Translations under genes and position numbers: made by a program
The notes under the pieces: model-generated
The model's database searches: none
What the model was told of the DNA's origin: nothing
What the model saw: only the letters and a program-made list of their open reading frames with translations
Shown: piece by piece, positions 47,801-54,662 of the stretch
How positions within the stretch are numbered: position 1 is the stretch's first letter
Layout: every line of letters starts with the position of its first letter
Assembly (NCBI RefSeq): GCF_001404985.1
Contig: NZ_JRLF01000008.1
Location: forward strand, 62,001 to 126,000
Direction: 5' to 3'
DNA length: 64,000 nt
Source of the DNA: Flavobacterium aquidurense
GTDB taxonomy: Bacteria; Bacteroidota; Bacteroidia; Flavobacteriales; Flavobacteriaceae

Positions 47801-50749
47801 ATCTACCTGATTGCCTTGCTTTAGCGCATTGTATGTTTTTACAATTTCGGCTATTATTAACTCAATTGTCCAACCATCACCAATAATATGATGTAGGGAT
47901 AAGAAAAACACGTATTCATCTCTTCTTACTTTAAGTAAAGAAGCATGTAAAAGCGGCCCGTTTTCTAAATCAAAAATTTCTTTATTTCTTTCGGCTAAAT
48001 AATTAGTAACAGCATCTTCCTGATTTTTAACCACACTGTAATCTTGCTGAACCATCTTGAATTCGACCTGATTTAAGGGTGATACATACTGGCGTACTTC
48101 TCCTTCTTCGTTTGTTTTAAAATACGTTCTTAAAATTTCATGTCGATTGATTAGTATTTTAAACGATTCCTCGAACTTATTAATATCAAGATCTCCCTTT
48201 AAATTTACGGCAGCCGGCATATTATAAGCTAATGAACCACCTTCTAACTGACTTAAAATCCACAATCTGTTTTGTGATGCAGTTACAGGATATGATGGCG
48301 ACTTGGGAGTTTTTGGAATTGGTAGGTAGTTACTGTCTTTTAGATTCGCAGTCACTTTTTCGACAGTAGCATTTGAAAAGAAAGTTTTAAAAGATACTGT
48401 TTTTCCTAATTGCTGATTAATTCTGTTGATTACCTGCCCTACTATTAAACTATGCCCGCCTAATTCGAAAAAATCATCATGAATTCCTATTTTTTGAATG
48501 TTCAAAACTTCCTGCCAGATTTCTGCAACAATTTCTTCGGTTGTATTTCGCGGAGCAACATATTGTTTTCTTATACTATCATTGCCGGATAGTTCTGGCA
48601 ATGCTTTTCTATCAATTTTTCCATTTGGTGTTAATGGTAATTTTTCCAGCGGCACATAAAATCCCGGAACCATATAATCCGGCAATGTATTTTGTAAAAA
48701 GCTGCGTAAGTCTGATTTATCTACAATTGAAGCAGAAACTAAGTAAGCCACCAGAACTTTTTCGTGATTGTGTTCGATTACTTTTACAACAGCTTGTTTT
48801 ATATCTTTTGAATATTGCAAAATTGCATTCTCAATTTCACCAAGTTCAATTCTAAATCCACGTAATTTTACTTGTTGGTCTTTTCTGCCCAGGTACTCAA
48901 TTGTACCATCTGGCAGCCAAGAACCAAGATCTCCTGTATCATACATTTTTTGTTGCTCACTAAACGGATTTGCAACAAATTTTTCGTTTGTAAGATCTGT
49001 TTTGTTTAGATAACCTCTAGCCAAACCTGCTCCTGAAACGTATATTTTTCCAGAGGCCCCAATTGGCAATGTCTGCAGCTGTTCATCTAAAATATAAATT
49101 TTGGTATTGGCAATTGGTTTTCCAATAGGGATAATTGATTTGCTGAAATCATCTTTAGTAACTTTATAAATAGAAACACAAACCGTACATTCTGTAGGTC
49201 CATAAGCATTATAATAATCTATTCCAAGATCAGTAATACTTAAAGCGGCAGAAGGATTAGCAGATTCTCCAGCTGTTATAATACATCTTAATCCTGAGAT
49301 AGCATCATTTGATAATAATCCTAAATAACTTGGCGGAAAAGTAACTACTGTTGAATGAGTCTCTTTTAAAAAGGCAACAAAAAGATCTCTGTCTTTAATT
49401 TCATCTTCAGTTGGGATAGATAATGCAGCGCCACTGTTCAAAGCCATTAAAATTTCTGATACAGAAGCATCAAAAGAAACAGAAGCAAACCATACAATTT
49501 TGTCATTCTCTGTAATTTCAAAAGTCCTAATTTGATCCAGGAACATATTGATTGTACCCTGGTGTTCGACCATAACTCCTTTTGGCTGTCCTGTAGAACC
49601 TGATGTATAAATTATATAGGCTAAATCCTTAGGTGAAATAACGGTATTAATACTATCTGAATTATTTTCTTCTAATTCTATTGAAGATATAGATATTATA
49701 TTACAATTATCGATTTTCACGTTGTCAATACCCGCATTAATCAGCAAATTCAAACCACTATCTTTTATTAAATAATTGATTCGTTCAAGAGGATAATTAG
49801 TGTCAATGGGCAAATACACTGCTCCTAATTTTAAAATTGCCAATAAAGAGATTATTCCAAAATCAGACTTTGGTAAAAACACTCCAATAACGTCTCCTTT
49901 ATTTACCTTGTAATGAGAAGAAATATAATTCGCCAGCTGATTTGCTTTTTCATTTAACTCTGAATAGCTCAGTTCTTTACCATTAAAGATAATAGCTGTG
50001 TTTTTGGGAGTTTTTAAAACCTGATCTTCAAATAAATCAACGATCGTTTTCTTATCCGGAAATACACGCTCTGAAAGATTAAAATCAACCAGAATTTGAT
50101 GTTTTTCTTTCTCTGATAATAATGGATATCCTGATAAGATAACATTTATATTATTTTCAAGATTTACTATAAAAGACCTTACATGCTGAACTAAATATTC
50201 TACTACATTATTATTTACAAAACCTTCTAAATAAGATGCATTAATAGCAATGGTGCCCAACTCATTTATAGCTATATTCAATACAATGCCATTACATTTT
50301 AAAGCAGTATTGGAATTAAAATTTATAGTATAATTTGAAAATTTATTCAAATCATTCACTTCTTTTACATCATAATCTGAATGTTCTAAAGTTTCCAGAA
50401 TTTCATTCTTTACACCGTGAAGATATTCTTTAAATGAAACTTTTAAATCTGTTGAAAACGAAAAGAACAAAGGATTTGTTTTCTCATAATTTGATGCAAT
50501 ATCACCATCAAAACTATTCATTAATCGTTTAAGCAAAAATGAATAAACAGCATTTATAACAGTGTATTGAGCTACTGTATTATTATTGGTGATTTTATTG
50601 AAATAATCAATTTCCTGTACATCAATTAAGACTGTTTTCAGTGATACTTCAACTTGGTCAGAACCGTAAAACTGTTCTTTGCCCAATGTCTTTTTCTTCC
50701 AATATTTTGAAATCAAACTATTTTTGTTTAACTGTTTATTCGTATCCAT
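38834..50749 (-). CDS. Four-module initiating NRPS, (half C)-A-T-[C-A-T]x3 (3971 aa)
   Basis: This is the first gene of the operon and probably the starter synthetase. Residues 1-230 look like only the C-terminal lobe of a condensation domain, without HHxxxDG. A1 has its core near 387 and T1 its ELGGHS near 763. Three C-A-T modules follow: C His motifs near 955, 1998 and 3047; A cores near 1423, 2468 and 3528; T Ser regions near 1803, 2852 and 3907. Hand-read codes are DASTIAAVCK (Tyr-like), DVWHVSLIDK (Ser), DVGEIGSIDK (Orn) and DILQLGMIWK (Gly). Lacking a complete starter C domain, the line probably starts with a free amino acid rather than a fatty acyl chain. The acidic C-terminus (YEDDADVEIFSI) could fit the TubC domain of 29887-36366. 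It lies about 190-250 bp downstream of TACGGA-type operators. Confidence 0.95.
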   Translation of the reverse strand: MDTNKQLNKNSLISKYWKKKTLGKEQFYGSDQVEVSLKTVLIDVQEIDYFNKITNNNTVAQYTVINAVYSFLLKRLMNSFDGDIASNYEKTNPLFFSFSTDLKVSFKEYLHGVKNEILETLEHSDYDVKEVNDLNKFSNYTINFNSNTALKCNGIVLNIAINELGTIAINASYLEGFVNNNVVEYLVQHVRSFIVNLENNINVILSGYPLLSEKEKHQILVDFNLSERVFPDKKTIVDLFEDQVLKTPKNTAIIFNGKELSYSELNEKANQLANYISSHYKVNKGDVIGVFLPKSDFGIISLLAILKLGAVYLPIDTNYPLERINYLIKDSGLNLLINAGIDNVKIDNCNIISISSIELEENNSDSINTVISPKDLAYIIYTSGSTGQPKGVMVEHQGTINMFLDQIRTFEITENDKIVWFASVSFDASVSEILMALNSGAALSIPTEDEIKDRDLFVAFLKETHSTVVTFPPSYLGLLSNDAISGLRCIITAGESANPSAALSITDLGIDYYNAYGPTECTVCVSIYKVTKDDFSKSIIPIGKPIANTKIYILDEQLQTLPIGASGKIYVSGAGLARGYLNKTDLTNEKFVANPFSEQQKMYDTGDLGSWLPDGTIEYLGRKDQQVKLRGFRIELGEIENAILQYSKDIKQAVVKVIEHNHEKVLVAYLVSASIVDKSDLRSFLQNTLPDYMVPGFYVPLEKLPLTPNGKIDRKALPELSGNDSIRKQYVAPRNTTEEIVAEIWQEVLNIQKIGIHDDFFELGGHSLIVGQVINRINQQLGKTVSFKTFFSNATVEKVTANLKDSNYLPIPKTPKSPSYPVTASQNRLWILSQLEGGSLAYNMPAAVNLKGDLDINKFEESFKILINRHEILRTYFKTNEEGEVRQYVSPLNQVEFKMVQQDYSVVKNQEDAVTNYLAERNKEIFDLENGPLLHASLLKVRRDEYVFFLSLHHIIGDGWTIELIIAEIVKTYNALKQGNQVDLSPLKIQYKDYALWFNEELQQEKNKVSENYWLNQFSGEIPVLDLPGFKTRPLVQTYNGDTLRHTFSKEFLDKLKNFSQQHDLTLFMTLMSGINSLLYRYTGQDDIITGTPIAGREHPDLENQLGLFLNTLAIRAQIKEQSTFFDIVSNQKETLLQAYDHQNYPFDLLVNKLNLKRDTSRSALFDVLVVLQNQSQLKNINTEALSDIAISDFDFNDKTAQVDISFRFTETDALHLAIEYNTDIYEGYLIEKMFAHFENLLIQLIENPVTAIEKIDFLTESEKQRLLFDFNDTDIVYEKDKTILDLFEEQAAKTPDNIAVIFDSTKITYRELNEQSNQLAAYLIKNYAIESNDLVGIKLDRSERMIVAIFGILKSGGAYVPIDVSYPQERIDYIAKDANLKLCIDENELDKFRLNQDFYATTPIQLSNLNHLAYCIYTSGSTGKPKGVLNHHAGLYNRLVWMKSYLKVDDKQNFLQKTPYTFDVSVWELILPFITGSTLVIAKPDGHKDVIYLEQIIDKERVTIIHFVPSMLGAFLENAQKGNCNSLLHVVCSGEELPVLTAQDCKNKFLNAALHNLYGPTEAAIDVTAVNLSEIDVVKDGVTIGKPIANTKIYIVNNALELQPFGVPGELLISGIQVARGYLNLPELTEDRFIADPFRAGYHVYRTGDVAQWQPDGSIGYLGRIDNQVKIRGNRIELGEVESTIIEYGTIQQVVVMAKELNSEKVLVAYVVSENDLDKTALRNFLQNRLPDYMIPGFYIKIAQFPLTSSGKIDRKVLPAISSDDIVRKAYVAPQNEIEKELVLIWENVLGLKNIGVTDNFFELGGHSLIVSQVINRTYKQLGKTLSFKTFFTNPTIQGIANQLIENEYAPISKAAQNESYPLSASQSRLWVLSQLEGGSLAYNMPAAVVLKGDIDASKFEESFKILINRHEILRTSFKINEQDEVRQFIINEDDITFKIEQKDFSLVPNKDHEVKKYLKAEINKPFNLEDFPLIRASLLQVEEQQFIFFLSLHHIIGDGWSIEIIIAEIIQIYNALLQGKEIGLPVLEIQYKDYAVWFTSELEQEKFQLSEQYWLQEFQGELPVIDLPNFKTRPLIQTYNGNHITHQFPASFLERLQVFSNQHDVTLFMTLMAGINALLHRYTGQYDLIVGTPIAGREHPDLENQIGLYLNTLAIRTQLNEQASFLDVLEIQKIKLLGAYDHQNYPFDALVNQLNLKRDTSRSALFDVLVVLQNQEQLRNINTEELSGMEISDYEFKSEVSQLDLSFTFIENKTLNLTIEYNRDIYDDYLAERIFVHFENLLTKLIDNPKALIQEADYLAADEKQNLLVDFNSTEIIYPKDKTIVDLFEEQVQITPDTIAVIFEKTTLTYQQLNEKSNQLAHYLRANFEIASDDLIAIKLDRSERMIITILAILKAGAAYVPIDINYPQERIDYIESDSNCKDVIDETRLDQFEEIKENYPKTNIGKINQPHDLAYVIYTSGTTGNPKGVMVEHFSVVSICENWKIHYALNQIEVNLLQLASISFDVFVGDICRSILTGGKMIICSNDVKLNPEHLYELMQEQKISILEGTPSLLLPLMDYISSENKDYSFFKILIFGSDSFNNQDYNALKDKFGSAIKIINSYGVTEATIDSTYYDDYKKDLNGFTPIGRPFSNTKIIILDSFGNLVPSGVYGEVYIGGEGLARGYFNNPDLTAQKFVTSLFEGTEKLYKTGDLGRWFPDGNIDFIGRKDNQVKIRGYRIELGEVENALQQKNDIDSCVVLARNNALGEKYLVAYVVSKEEQKVFDLITHLQHILPNYMVPSYFVQIEAIPLTPNGKIDRNSLPSPKDSRISSGTDYVAPESDSEKVLVKIWQQVLGLEKIGIKDDFFELGGHSLTVTKLLNQINREFEVKISFSEIFSNTILENQLQVIIKAKKSSYQSIGKAPEQSEYPLSSSQRRLWLLSQFEGGNAAYNMPSIFEIKGDFTISHLQKAFNDLIDRHESLRTVFKEGEDDVKQIVMKADEVNFQLQYEDISTAESPLESLNAIIKNEIAYTFDLSSDLLIRSKIVQTSPENYTLICVMHHIISDGWSLEVITNELFALYDAIKKGSQHILPELKLQYKDFAVWQQDQLKSEAINAHKSYWLEKFNTEVPVLNLPTYQVRPTIKTYEGKSRSKSYDQELLKNFNTLCMSQGTTLFMGLLAAVNTLLYKYTDLVDIIIGTPIAGREDDELQNQIGLFVNTLALRTQFDAKYNFKELLANVKQVTLGAYEHQIYPFDEIVEQLPLKRDMSRNPLFDVMVAFQNTDNLKVDLNELGDFSIEEYKAAQNDISKFDLEFIFEETVKGIDLVLIYNTDLYTEEFVNNILHHFEVLLKSIVSEPGCAISLLDYLKEGELRTLLVNFNDTNVAYPKTKTILDLFETQAQTVPQKEALKDDLISYTYDELNQLSNRIAQYITFNYGELNQSPIAVLLDRSAPMVALLLGILKSGRAYIPLDPHFPKDRLSYIIANSEVEMIITENKYNIEQPEGITVLTLDTVINGITGLLGDQLKTISPDDTAYIIYTSGSTGNPKGVEIGHRSLLNFLTSIQNKPGVGGTDLLFSVTTYSFDISILEFFVPLICGAALYIASNEVLQDSNLIIQRLEELKPTIIQATPSFYQMLFNADWSGADNLKVLCGGDLLSEALAEKMISSCMEVWNMYGPTETTIWSSIKRILYKKEASNIGKPINNTEFYILDQFLRPKPAGTVGAIYIGGDGLAKGYYKNQELTQAKFIKNPFSETGLIYETGDVGKWNAKGEIEFLGRNDNQVKIRGYRIELGEIENALLKITSIDAAVVMVKVDANGNQVLVSYLISKLDLNGLNIKLHLKEFLPDYMIPAFYIQLENMPLTPNGKIDRISLPSPQNMELISIVDYIPARNETEAKLIKIWTEVLGIQKVGVKDNFFELGGNSLNATRLIGLILKQFELKISITDLFKNSVLEEQAALLDTIHLSAVVSFSPYEDDADVEIFSI

Positions 50750-50941
50750 AAAACTTTAAATTTTTATTTTTTTTGATCAAAAACGAGTTTTGCTTTTTCT
50801 GCTAAATTTTAAAAATTAATTTTTTGAAGGCTCTATAATCCTTTTTATCAGATCACAATTACATTCTTTTTAAGACTTAAATTGTTTGGCGCAATTCTCA
50901 AATATTAATTCGAAATCTTAATAATGACTATTAATTTTATG

Positions 50942-50999
50942 CTAAATTAGGGAGATAGGTTACTTAAAAATTACGGACTTTTCGGATATTAATTACGGA
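50942..50999 (-). promoter_or_regulatory. Candidate promoter and operator pair of the NRPS operon
   Basis: On the minus strand a TAATTTAG sequence (50942-50949) is one base off the Bacteroidota TAnnTTTG -7 element. Upstream of it lies TACGGA-CTT-TTCGGA (50972-50986, 10 of 12 positions matching the TACGGA-N3-TCCGTA palindrome) and then a half site TACGGA (50994-50999). The two sites start 22 bp apart, about two helix turns. I see no clear -33 TTG, which would fit an activator-dependent promoter. The arrangement is inferred. Confidence 0.5.
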
Positions 51000-51177
51000 G
51001 GTTAAAATAACCTTGAAAAATCAATTCGGTTTTTCAGGATACTTTCAGTAAAACTTTACAAAAAGGCAAATAACTGGTTATCAAAACATACAGCCAGTCC
51101 GGAAAAAAAAATAAGTATCCAGGCTATCAGAAATTCTATGGGATGATCAAAATAAAAAAAGGAGAGTTTTGTATAAA

Positions 51178-51216
51178 AAAAAAACGATATTAAATCACTA
51201 TCAATATCGTTTTTTT
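51178..51216 (-). terminator. Bidirectional-type terminator after the kinase gene
   Basis: A 14-bp perfect inverted repeat (A7-CGATATT and AATATCG-T7) with an 11-base loop. It lies about 110 bp past the kinase stop and before the NRPS promoter, so it should insulate the operon from kinase transcription. Confidence 0.8.
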
Positions 51217-51325
51217 ATAGGTAAATATTTTAAAAAATCAGGACTTTTAAAGAATAATAATTCAAATTAAAATATCCCGGAAAAAAATAAAATTATGAAA
51301 TTAAAAATATAGAATTGAATAATAA

Positions 51326-53323
51326 TTATAGTATCTGAAAATTAAAACGTACTTCGATTTTTGTTCCTTTACCAATTTGCGATTCAACATTAAAATCTCC
51401 TTCTAATTGCTCTGCTCTTTCTCTCATATTATTAAGACCAATTCCTGTTTTTTTATTTTTCATTTCAAATCCGTCACCATCATCCATTATGGTCATTTTT
51501 ATAGAATTATAATCTTCTTTCTCAAATTTAATTTCGCAATTTTGAGCATTTGAATATTTATTTATATTCAGAATAGCTTCCTGAATAATACGGTAAAGAT
51601 TTATTTTATAGATGTTTTGTATGGAGATCCAATCTATTTCTTCATTATTTATATATTGAAATTGTGTAGTGCTAATATCTTTTTGACCTTCAACCAAACC
51701 CAAAAGAAGGATATTAAAGTCATTTCCGTCAAAAAAATTATTTTGACTTAAATCATGGGAGATCGTTCTTATCTCGTTTTCAATATTTTGCAGTTCAAAT
51801 ATATAGATCTTTCTTTTTTCAATAATTTCAGGATCGCATTTTGAATTAAAAAATCCCAGATTCATTCGAACACCGTAAAGTCTGTTCATAATGCCGTCAT
51901 GAAGTTCTTTTGCAATCTTGGATTTTTCATTGTCTCTGGCATTATTTATTTTTTCATGCTGTTCCATTAACAATAAATAGATTTCCTCGTTTGCTACTTT
52001 CTGTTTCTTTAAAAACTGTAATTCTTTATTTTTATATTTTGAATACCTTAATATAAGAATTATCAGTAGTAGTAAAACTAATACAAATGAGATAATTAAA
52101 ATATAGAAGTTTTTCTCTGTCAAAATTTTATTTTCATCTTCGATTCTCGAAGTTTCATATTCAATCCTTGCATATTTATCGTCGGCATTTTTTTGAACAG
52201 AATTGATACTATCACTTAATTTGATATATTCATTTGTGTATCCTAAACTATTTAATTTATCTACTTCGGATAATAATTTTAGTGACGTCAGAACTTCATT
52301 GCTATTTTTAATTTTAATAGCAAGCTGACGTGCTTCCTTTAGATTTTGAATTGATTTTATAGTATCTCTTTGAGTTAAAAAATATTCTCCTATATAAATC
52401 TTTTTATACAATATATCAGATTCAATACCTATACTGTCAACAATTTTTAGTGATTCTGTAAACATTGCTTCAACATTATCATAATCACCACTTCTCATTT
52501 TAGAATACGCCAGGTTACTTAAAACATTAGCATATAATCGTGGCCATTTTTTCTTTAAATCCTTTGAAACAAGCCCTTCTAACTGCTTTATAGACTTTGA
52601 ATACTGCCCCTGAAGATCATATAGATTACAAATATTAATAATTGAAATAACTTTGTAATTATTGATTCCATCATTGGTTTTCATTTTCTTAATCTCGCTC
52701 AATGCCAGATTATGATATCTTAATGCTTCATTATAGTTCACTAATTTCTCTAAACAGTTCCCCATTAATGTATAACAAGAGTATAGCAATTGATGGTTTC
52801 CTGATTCTTTTAAGTATTGCAATGCCTTAGAAACCTCAATTTCAGATTCTACATAGTTGCCGTCATAAAATAAAACACGGGATTTGTTAAACAACATTCT
52901 CGCCACATTATCATAATCATCTACTGCATAGTATAATTTCTCTGCTTTTAGATAATAAAAATAGGCACTGTCTTTTTTTGAGTTTTCATAGCAATCTCCA
53001 ATATAATAAGATGCCTTTGCCATTCTGACACTATCATTTGCCTGTCTGGACAAATGCAAAGCGCTTAAACTCGCAGATAAAGATTTTTTTGAATTATTGA
53101 GGTAATAATATTCGGACGCGATATTCAAATAGAGATTCCTGGTAACAGAATCATTTTTTTTACTTTTCAATAAGTCTGTAATCGAATCCAAATAATGTTC
53201 TTTTTTATTTTCGGACAGATTATCTATATGACTTTTATTAAATAAGATGATCTCATTTTTTTTACATGAAAAAAAAGAAAACACTAGAAACAAATAAATT
53301 ATAATTCTGGTCTGGTTTTTCAA
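51326..53323 (-). CDS. TPR sensor histidine kinase, NarX/NreB-type lipoprotein (665 aa)
   Basis: A membrane-bound sensor. The N-terminus has a lipoprotein signal ending FSFFSC (Cys20). Residues about 60-370 are helical repeats of TPR type with many Y/A/L positions, a single membrane segment lies near 405-430, and a short coiled coil follows. The cytoplasmic part has a HisKA_3 dimerisation helix with the phospho-acceptor His near 473 (KELHDGIMN), an N box near 588 (EAILNINKYSNAQ) and G boxes DDGDGF and GIGLNNMRERA. This is the usual layout of NarL-system kinases in Flavobacteria. Its likely partner is the response regulator at 53954-54622. The 94-bp gap from the small lipoprotein gene suggests they share a transcript driven from near the TACGGA site at 53706-53720. 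The input signal is unknown. Confidence 0.93.
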   Translation of the reverse strand: MKNQTRIIIYLFLVFSFFSCKKNEIILFNKSHIDNLSENKKEHYLDSITDLLKSKKNDSVTRNLYLNIASEYYYLNNSKKSLSASLSALHLSRQANDSVRMAKASYYIGDCYENSKKDSAYFYYLKAEKLYYAVDDYDNVARMLFNKSRVLFYDGNYVESEIEVSKALQYLKESGNHQLLYSCYTLMGNCLEKLVNYNEALRYHNLALSEIKKMKTNDGINNYKVISIINICNLYDLQGQYSKSIKQLEGLVSKDLKKKWPRLYANVLSNLAYSKMRSGDYDNVEAMFTESLKIVDSIGIESDILYKKIYIGEYFLTQRDTIKSIQNLKEARQLAIKIKNSNEVLTSLKLLSEVDKLNSLGYTNEYIKLSDSINSVQKNADDKYARIEYETSRIEDENKILTEKNFYILIISFVLVLLLLIILILRYSKYKNKELQFLKKQKVANEEIYLLLMEQHEKINNARDNEKSKIAKELHDGIMNRLYGVRMNLGFFNSKCDPEIIEKRKIYIFELQNIENEIRTISHDLSQNNFFDGNDFNILLLGLVEGQKDISTTQFQYINNEEIDWISIQNIYKINLYRIIQEAILNINKYSNAQNCEIKFEKEDYNSIKMTIMDDGDGFEMKNKKTGIGLNNMRERAEQLEGDFNVESQIGKGTKIEVRFNFQIL

Positions 53324-53417
53324 TTTGGAATTGCTTTGTTTTTAACAGTTTCAAATATACTATTTTGAAGCGCACAAGAGTATGTAATTTAAAAATAAAT
53401 AACATAGCATTATTTAA

Positions 53418-53645
53418 TTATGTTCTTGGTGGTTTTGGATTATTTGGTTCACCATCATCATTTGGTGTACTAATAGTTATTGAGTCAATTACGGTAGTAT
53501 TTACTTCTTTTTTCAATTCCTCTTTTGTAATCGTTTTTAAATTGACACCCTGAGTTGCAGGAACATCATAATCATCAGTAGTACATGAAAAAGTTACTAG
53601 CGCAATAGAAATCAATAATCCTGGAATAAATAATTTGCTTTTCAT
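53418..53645 (-). CDS. Small lipoprotein of unknown function (75 aa)
   Basis: I place the start at the ATG 53643-53645 because it begins a proper lipoprotein signal (MKSKLFIPGLLISIALVTFSC, Cys21). An upstream in-frame Met at 53729 would put a non-signal extension in front and run through the operator. The mature part is only 55 residues, acidic then proline-rich, ending NNPKPPRT. I recognise no family. It lies directly upstream of the histidine kinase and is divergent from the response regulator, so it may be a signal-sensing accessory of this two-component system. That is inference from position. Confidence 0.72.
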   Translation of the reverse strand: MKSKLFIPGLLISIALVTFSCTTDDYDVPATQGVNLKTITKEELKKEVNTTVIDSITISTPNDDGEPNNPKPPRT

Positions 53646-53705
53646 AAAAATATTTTTTTTAGTTATTTGATAAAGCAAAAAAACATATAACATCGATGTA
53701 TCAGG

Positions 53706-53720
53706 TACGGTAAATCCGTA
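53706..53720 (-). promoter_or_regulatory. Palindromic operator, site 1 (lipoprotein/kinase side)
   Basis: TACGGT-AAA-TCCGTA matches the palindrome at 11 of 12 positions. It lies 18 bp upstream of a TATGTTTT sequence (minus strand, 53680-53687) that is one base off a TAnnTTTG element, and 61 bp before the lipoprotein ATG. Confidence 0.6.
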
Positions 53721-53808
53721 ACATTTCACTTATTTAAGACAAAAAAACAAACTTTAACTAATTATTAATCAACACTTAAGCCATCTTGTAAAATACTTAT
53801 TCTCAGGT

Positions 53809-53823
53809 TATGGAATCTCCGTA
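53809..53823 (+). promoter_or_regulatory. Palindromic operator, site 2
   Basis: TATGGA-ATC-TCCGTA matches the palindrome at 11 of 12 positions. It is followed by ATATTT, as at site 3. It lies between the divergent genes, 90 bp upstream of site 3. Confidence 0.55.
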
Positions 53824-53898
53824 ATATTTCAGCTTTTTTTTAGGAAACTATTATTTGGAATTGAAGCAAAAAAATTTTTTTATGATTTTTTTAAATTG

Positions 53899-53913
53899 TA
53901 CGGAAAGTCCGTA
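53899..53913 (+). promoter_or_regulatory. Palindromic operator, site 3 (perfect)
   Basis: TACGGA-AAG-TCCGTA is a perfect 6-3-6 palindrome. It lies between a possible -33 TTG (53896-53898) and the -7 element TAGATTTG (53922-53929) of the response regulator gene. That position would fit repression of this gene, so the regulator may act negatively here and positively elsewhere; this is inference. Confidence 0.65.
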
Positions 53914-53921
53914 ATATTTAT

Positions 53922-53929
53922 TAGATTTG
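53922..53929 (+). promoter_or_regulatory. -7 promoter element of the response regulator
   Basis: TAGATTTG matches the Bacteroidota TAnnTTTG consensus exactly. It lies 24 bases before the ATG of 53954-54622, with a TTG 23 bases upstream. Confidence 0.6.
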
Positions 53930-53953
53930 TTTTAAACAGAATTAAAACAAATT

Positions 53954-54622
53954 ATGAATCTTAATATTTTGATCGTCGATGACCATCCAATGACGGTGGA
54001 TAGTTATATTAACCTGTTATCTGATGGTGAATTTCAAGAAAACCTCCCAAACTTTATAAAAAGTCATAATTGTGAAGATGCTTATAATAAAATCATGCTT
54101 CACCACAAGCAAAACATTAATATTGATTTTGCTTTACTTGATATTAATTTGCCTCCCTATAAACAACTAAATATTAACAATGGTATTGATCTCGCATTTC
54201 TTATCAGAGAGAAATTTGTTAATTGTAAGGTAGTTCTCCTGACAATGCGCAGTGAACCTTTGACTGTAGATAAAATCATTAAGGGAATAAAACCTGAAGG
54301 TTTTATATCAAAAAGTGATATTAATTTTGAATTGTTTCCTGTAATCTGTAAAAATATTATTGATGGAGAAATATTCAGAAGTACTACAATAATTGAATCA
54401 CAAAGAGAACTGTTTAAGAAAAATATAAATTGGGACAATCACGATAACCAAATTTTAATCTTAATTTCTGAAGGCGTAAAAACAGTAAATCTTCCGGATT
54501 ATATTCCGCTTTCTATGAGCGCCATAGAAAAACGAAAGGCTAACATAAAAGATCAGCTTTTAAAGGGAAAAGGAAGTGATAAGGATTTAATTGAGAAAGC
54601 CAAAACTTTAGGATTAATCTAA
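53954..54622 (+). CDS. NarL-type response regulator (222 aa)
   Basis: The receiver domain spans about residues 1-130, with acidic D9/D10, phospho-acceptor D63 in ALLDINLPP, T97 and K120, all in the expected places. The C-terminal part (about 155-222, DNQILILISEGVKTVNLPD onward) fits a diverged LuxR-like helix-turn-helix: the SxxAIEKRKANIKDQL stretch resembles the recognition helix region, but the usual T-x-x-V-x-x-H-R signature is not intact. It is divergent from the lipoprotein/kinase genes, so that kinase is its likely partner. A perfect palindrome overlaps its promoter, suggesting autoregulation. The same motif upstream of the NRPS operon makes this a candidate cluster regulator; that link is inferred. 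Confidence 0.88.
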   Translation: MNLNILIVDDHPMTVDSYINLLSDGEFQENLPNFIKSHNCEDAYNKIMLHHKQNINIDFALLDINLPPYKQLNINNGIDLAFLIREKFVNCKVVLLTMRSEPLTVDKIIKGIKPEGFISKSDINFELFPVICKNIIDGEIFRSTTIIESQRELFKKNINWDNHDNQILILISEGVKTVNLPDYIPLSMSAIEKRKANIKDQLLKGKGSDKDLIEKAKTLGLI

Positions 54623-54662
54623 AAGATGAGAATTTTATATGATGTAAATCTACTTTATAACA

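Larger units (their letters stand above)
50750..51325. other. Intergenic region upstream of the NRPS operon
   Basis: This 576-bp AT-rich gap separates the kinase gene's 3' end from the first synthetase. It holds a hairpin terminator at 51178-51216, two TACGGA sites at 50972-50999 and a possible -7 element at 50942-50949. If transcription starts just below that element, the leader would be about 185 bases. I see no coding sequence or recognisable riboswitch in it. Confidence 0.7.
53646..53953. other. Divergent intergenic region with three palindromes
   Basis: This 308-bp spacer between the minus-strand lipoprotein/kinase unit and the plus-strand response regulator contains three TACGGA-N3-TCCGTA-like sites about 100 bp apart and a TAGATTTG -7 element for the regulator. 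No coding sequence is visible. Confidence 0.7.

Noticed and set aside
53646..53729. Longer start for the small lipoprotein (Met at 53729)
   Set aside because: It would put 28 residues before an obvious lipoprotein signal and translate through the operator at 53706-53720.
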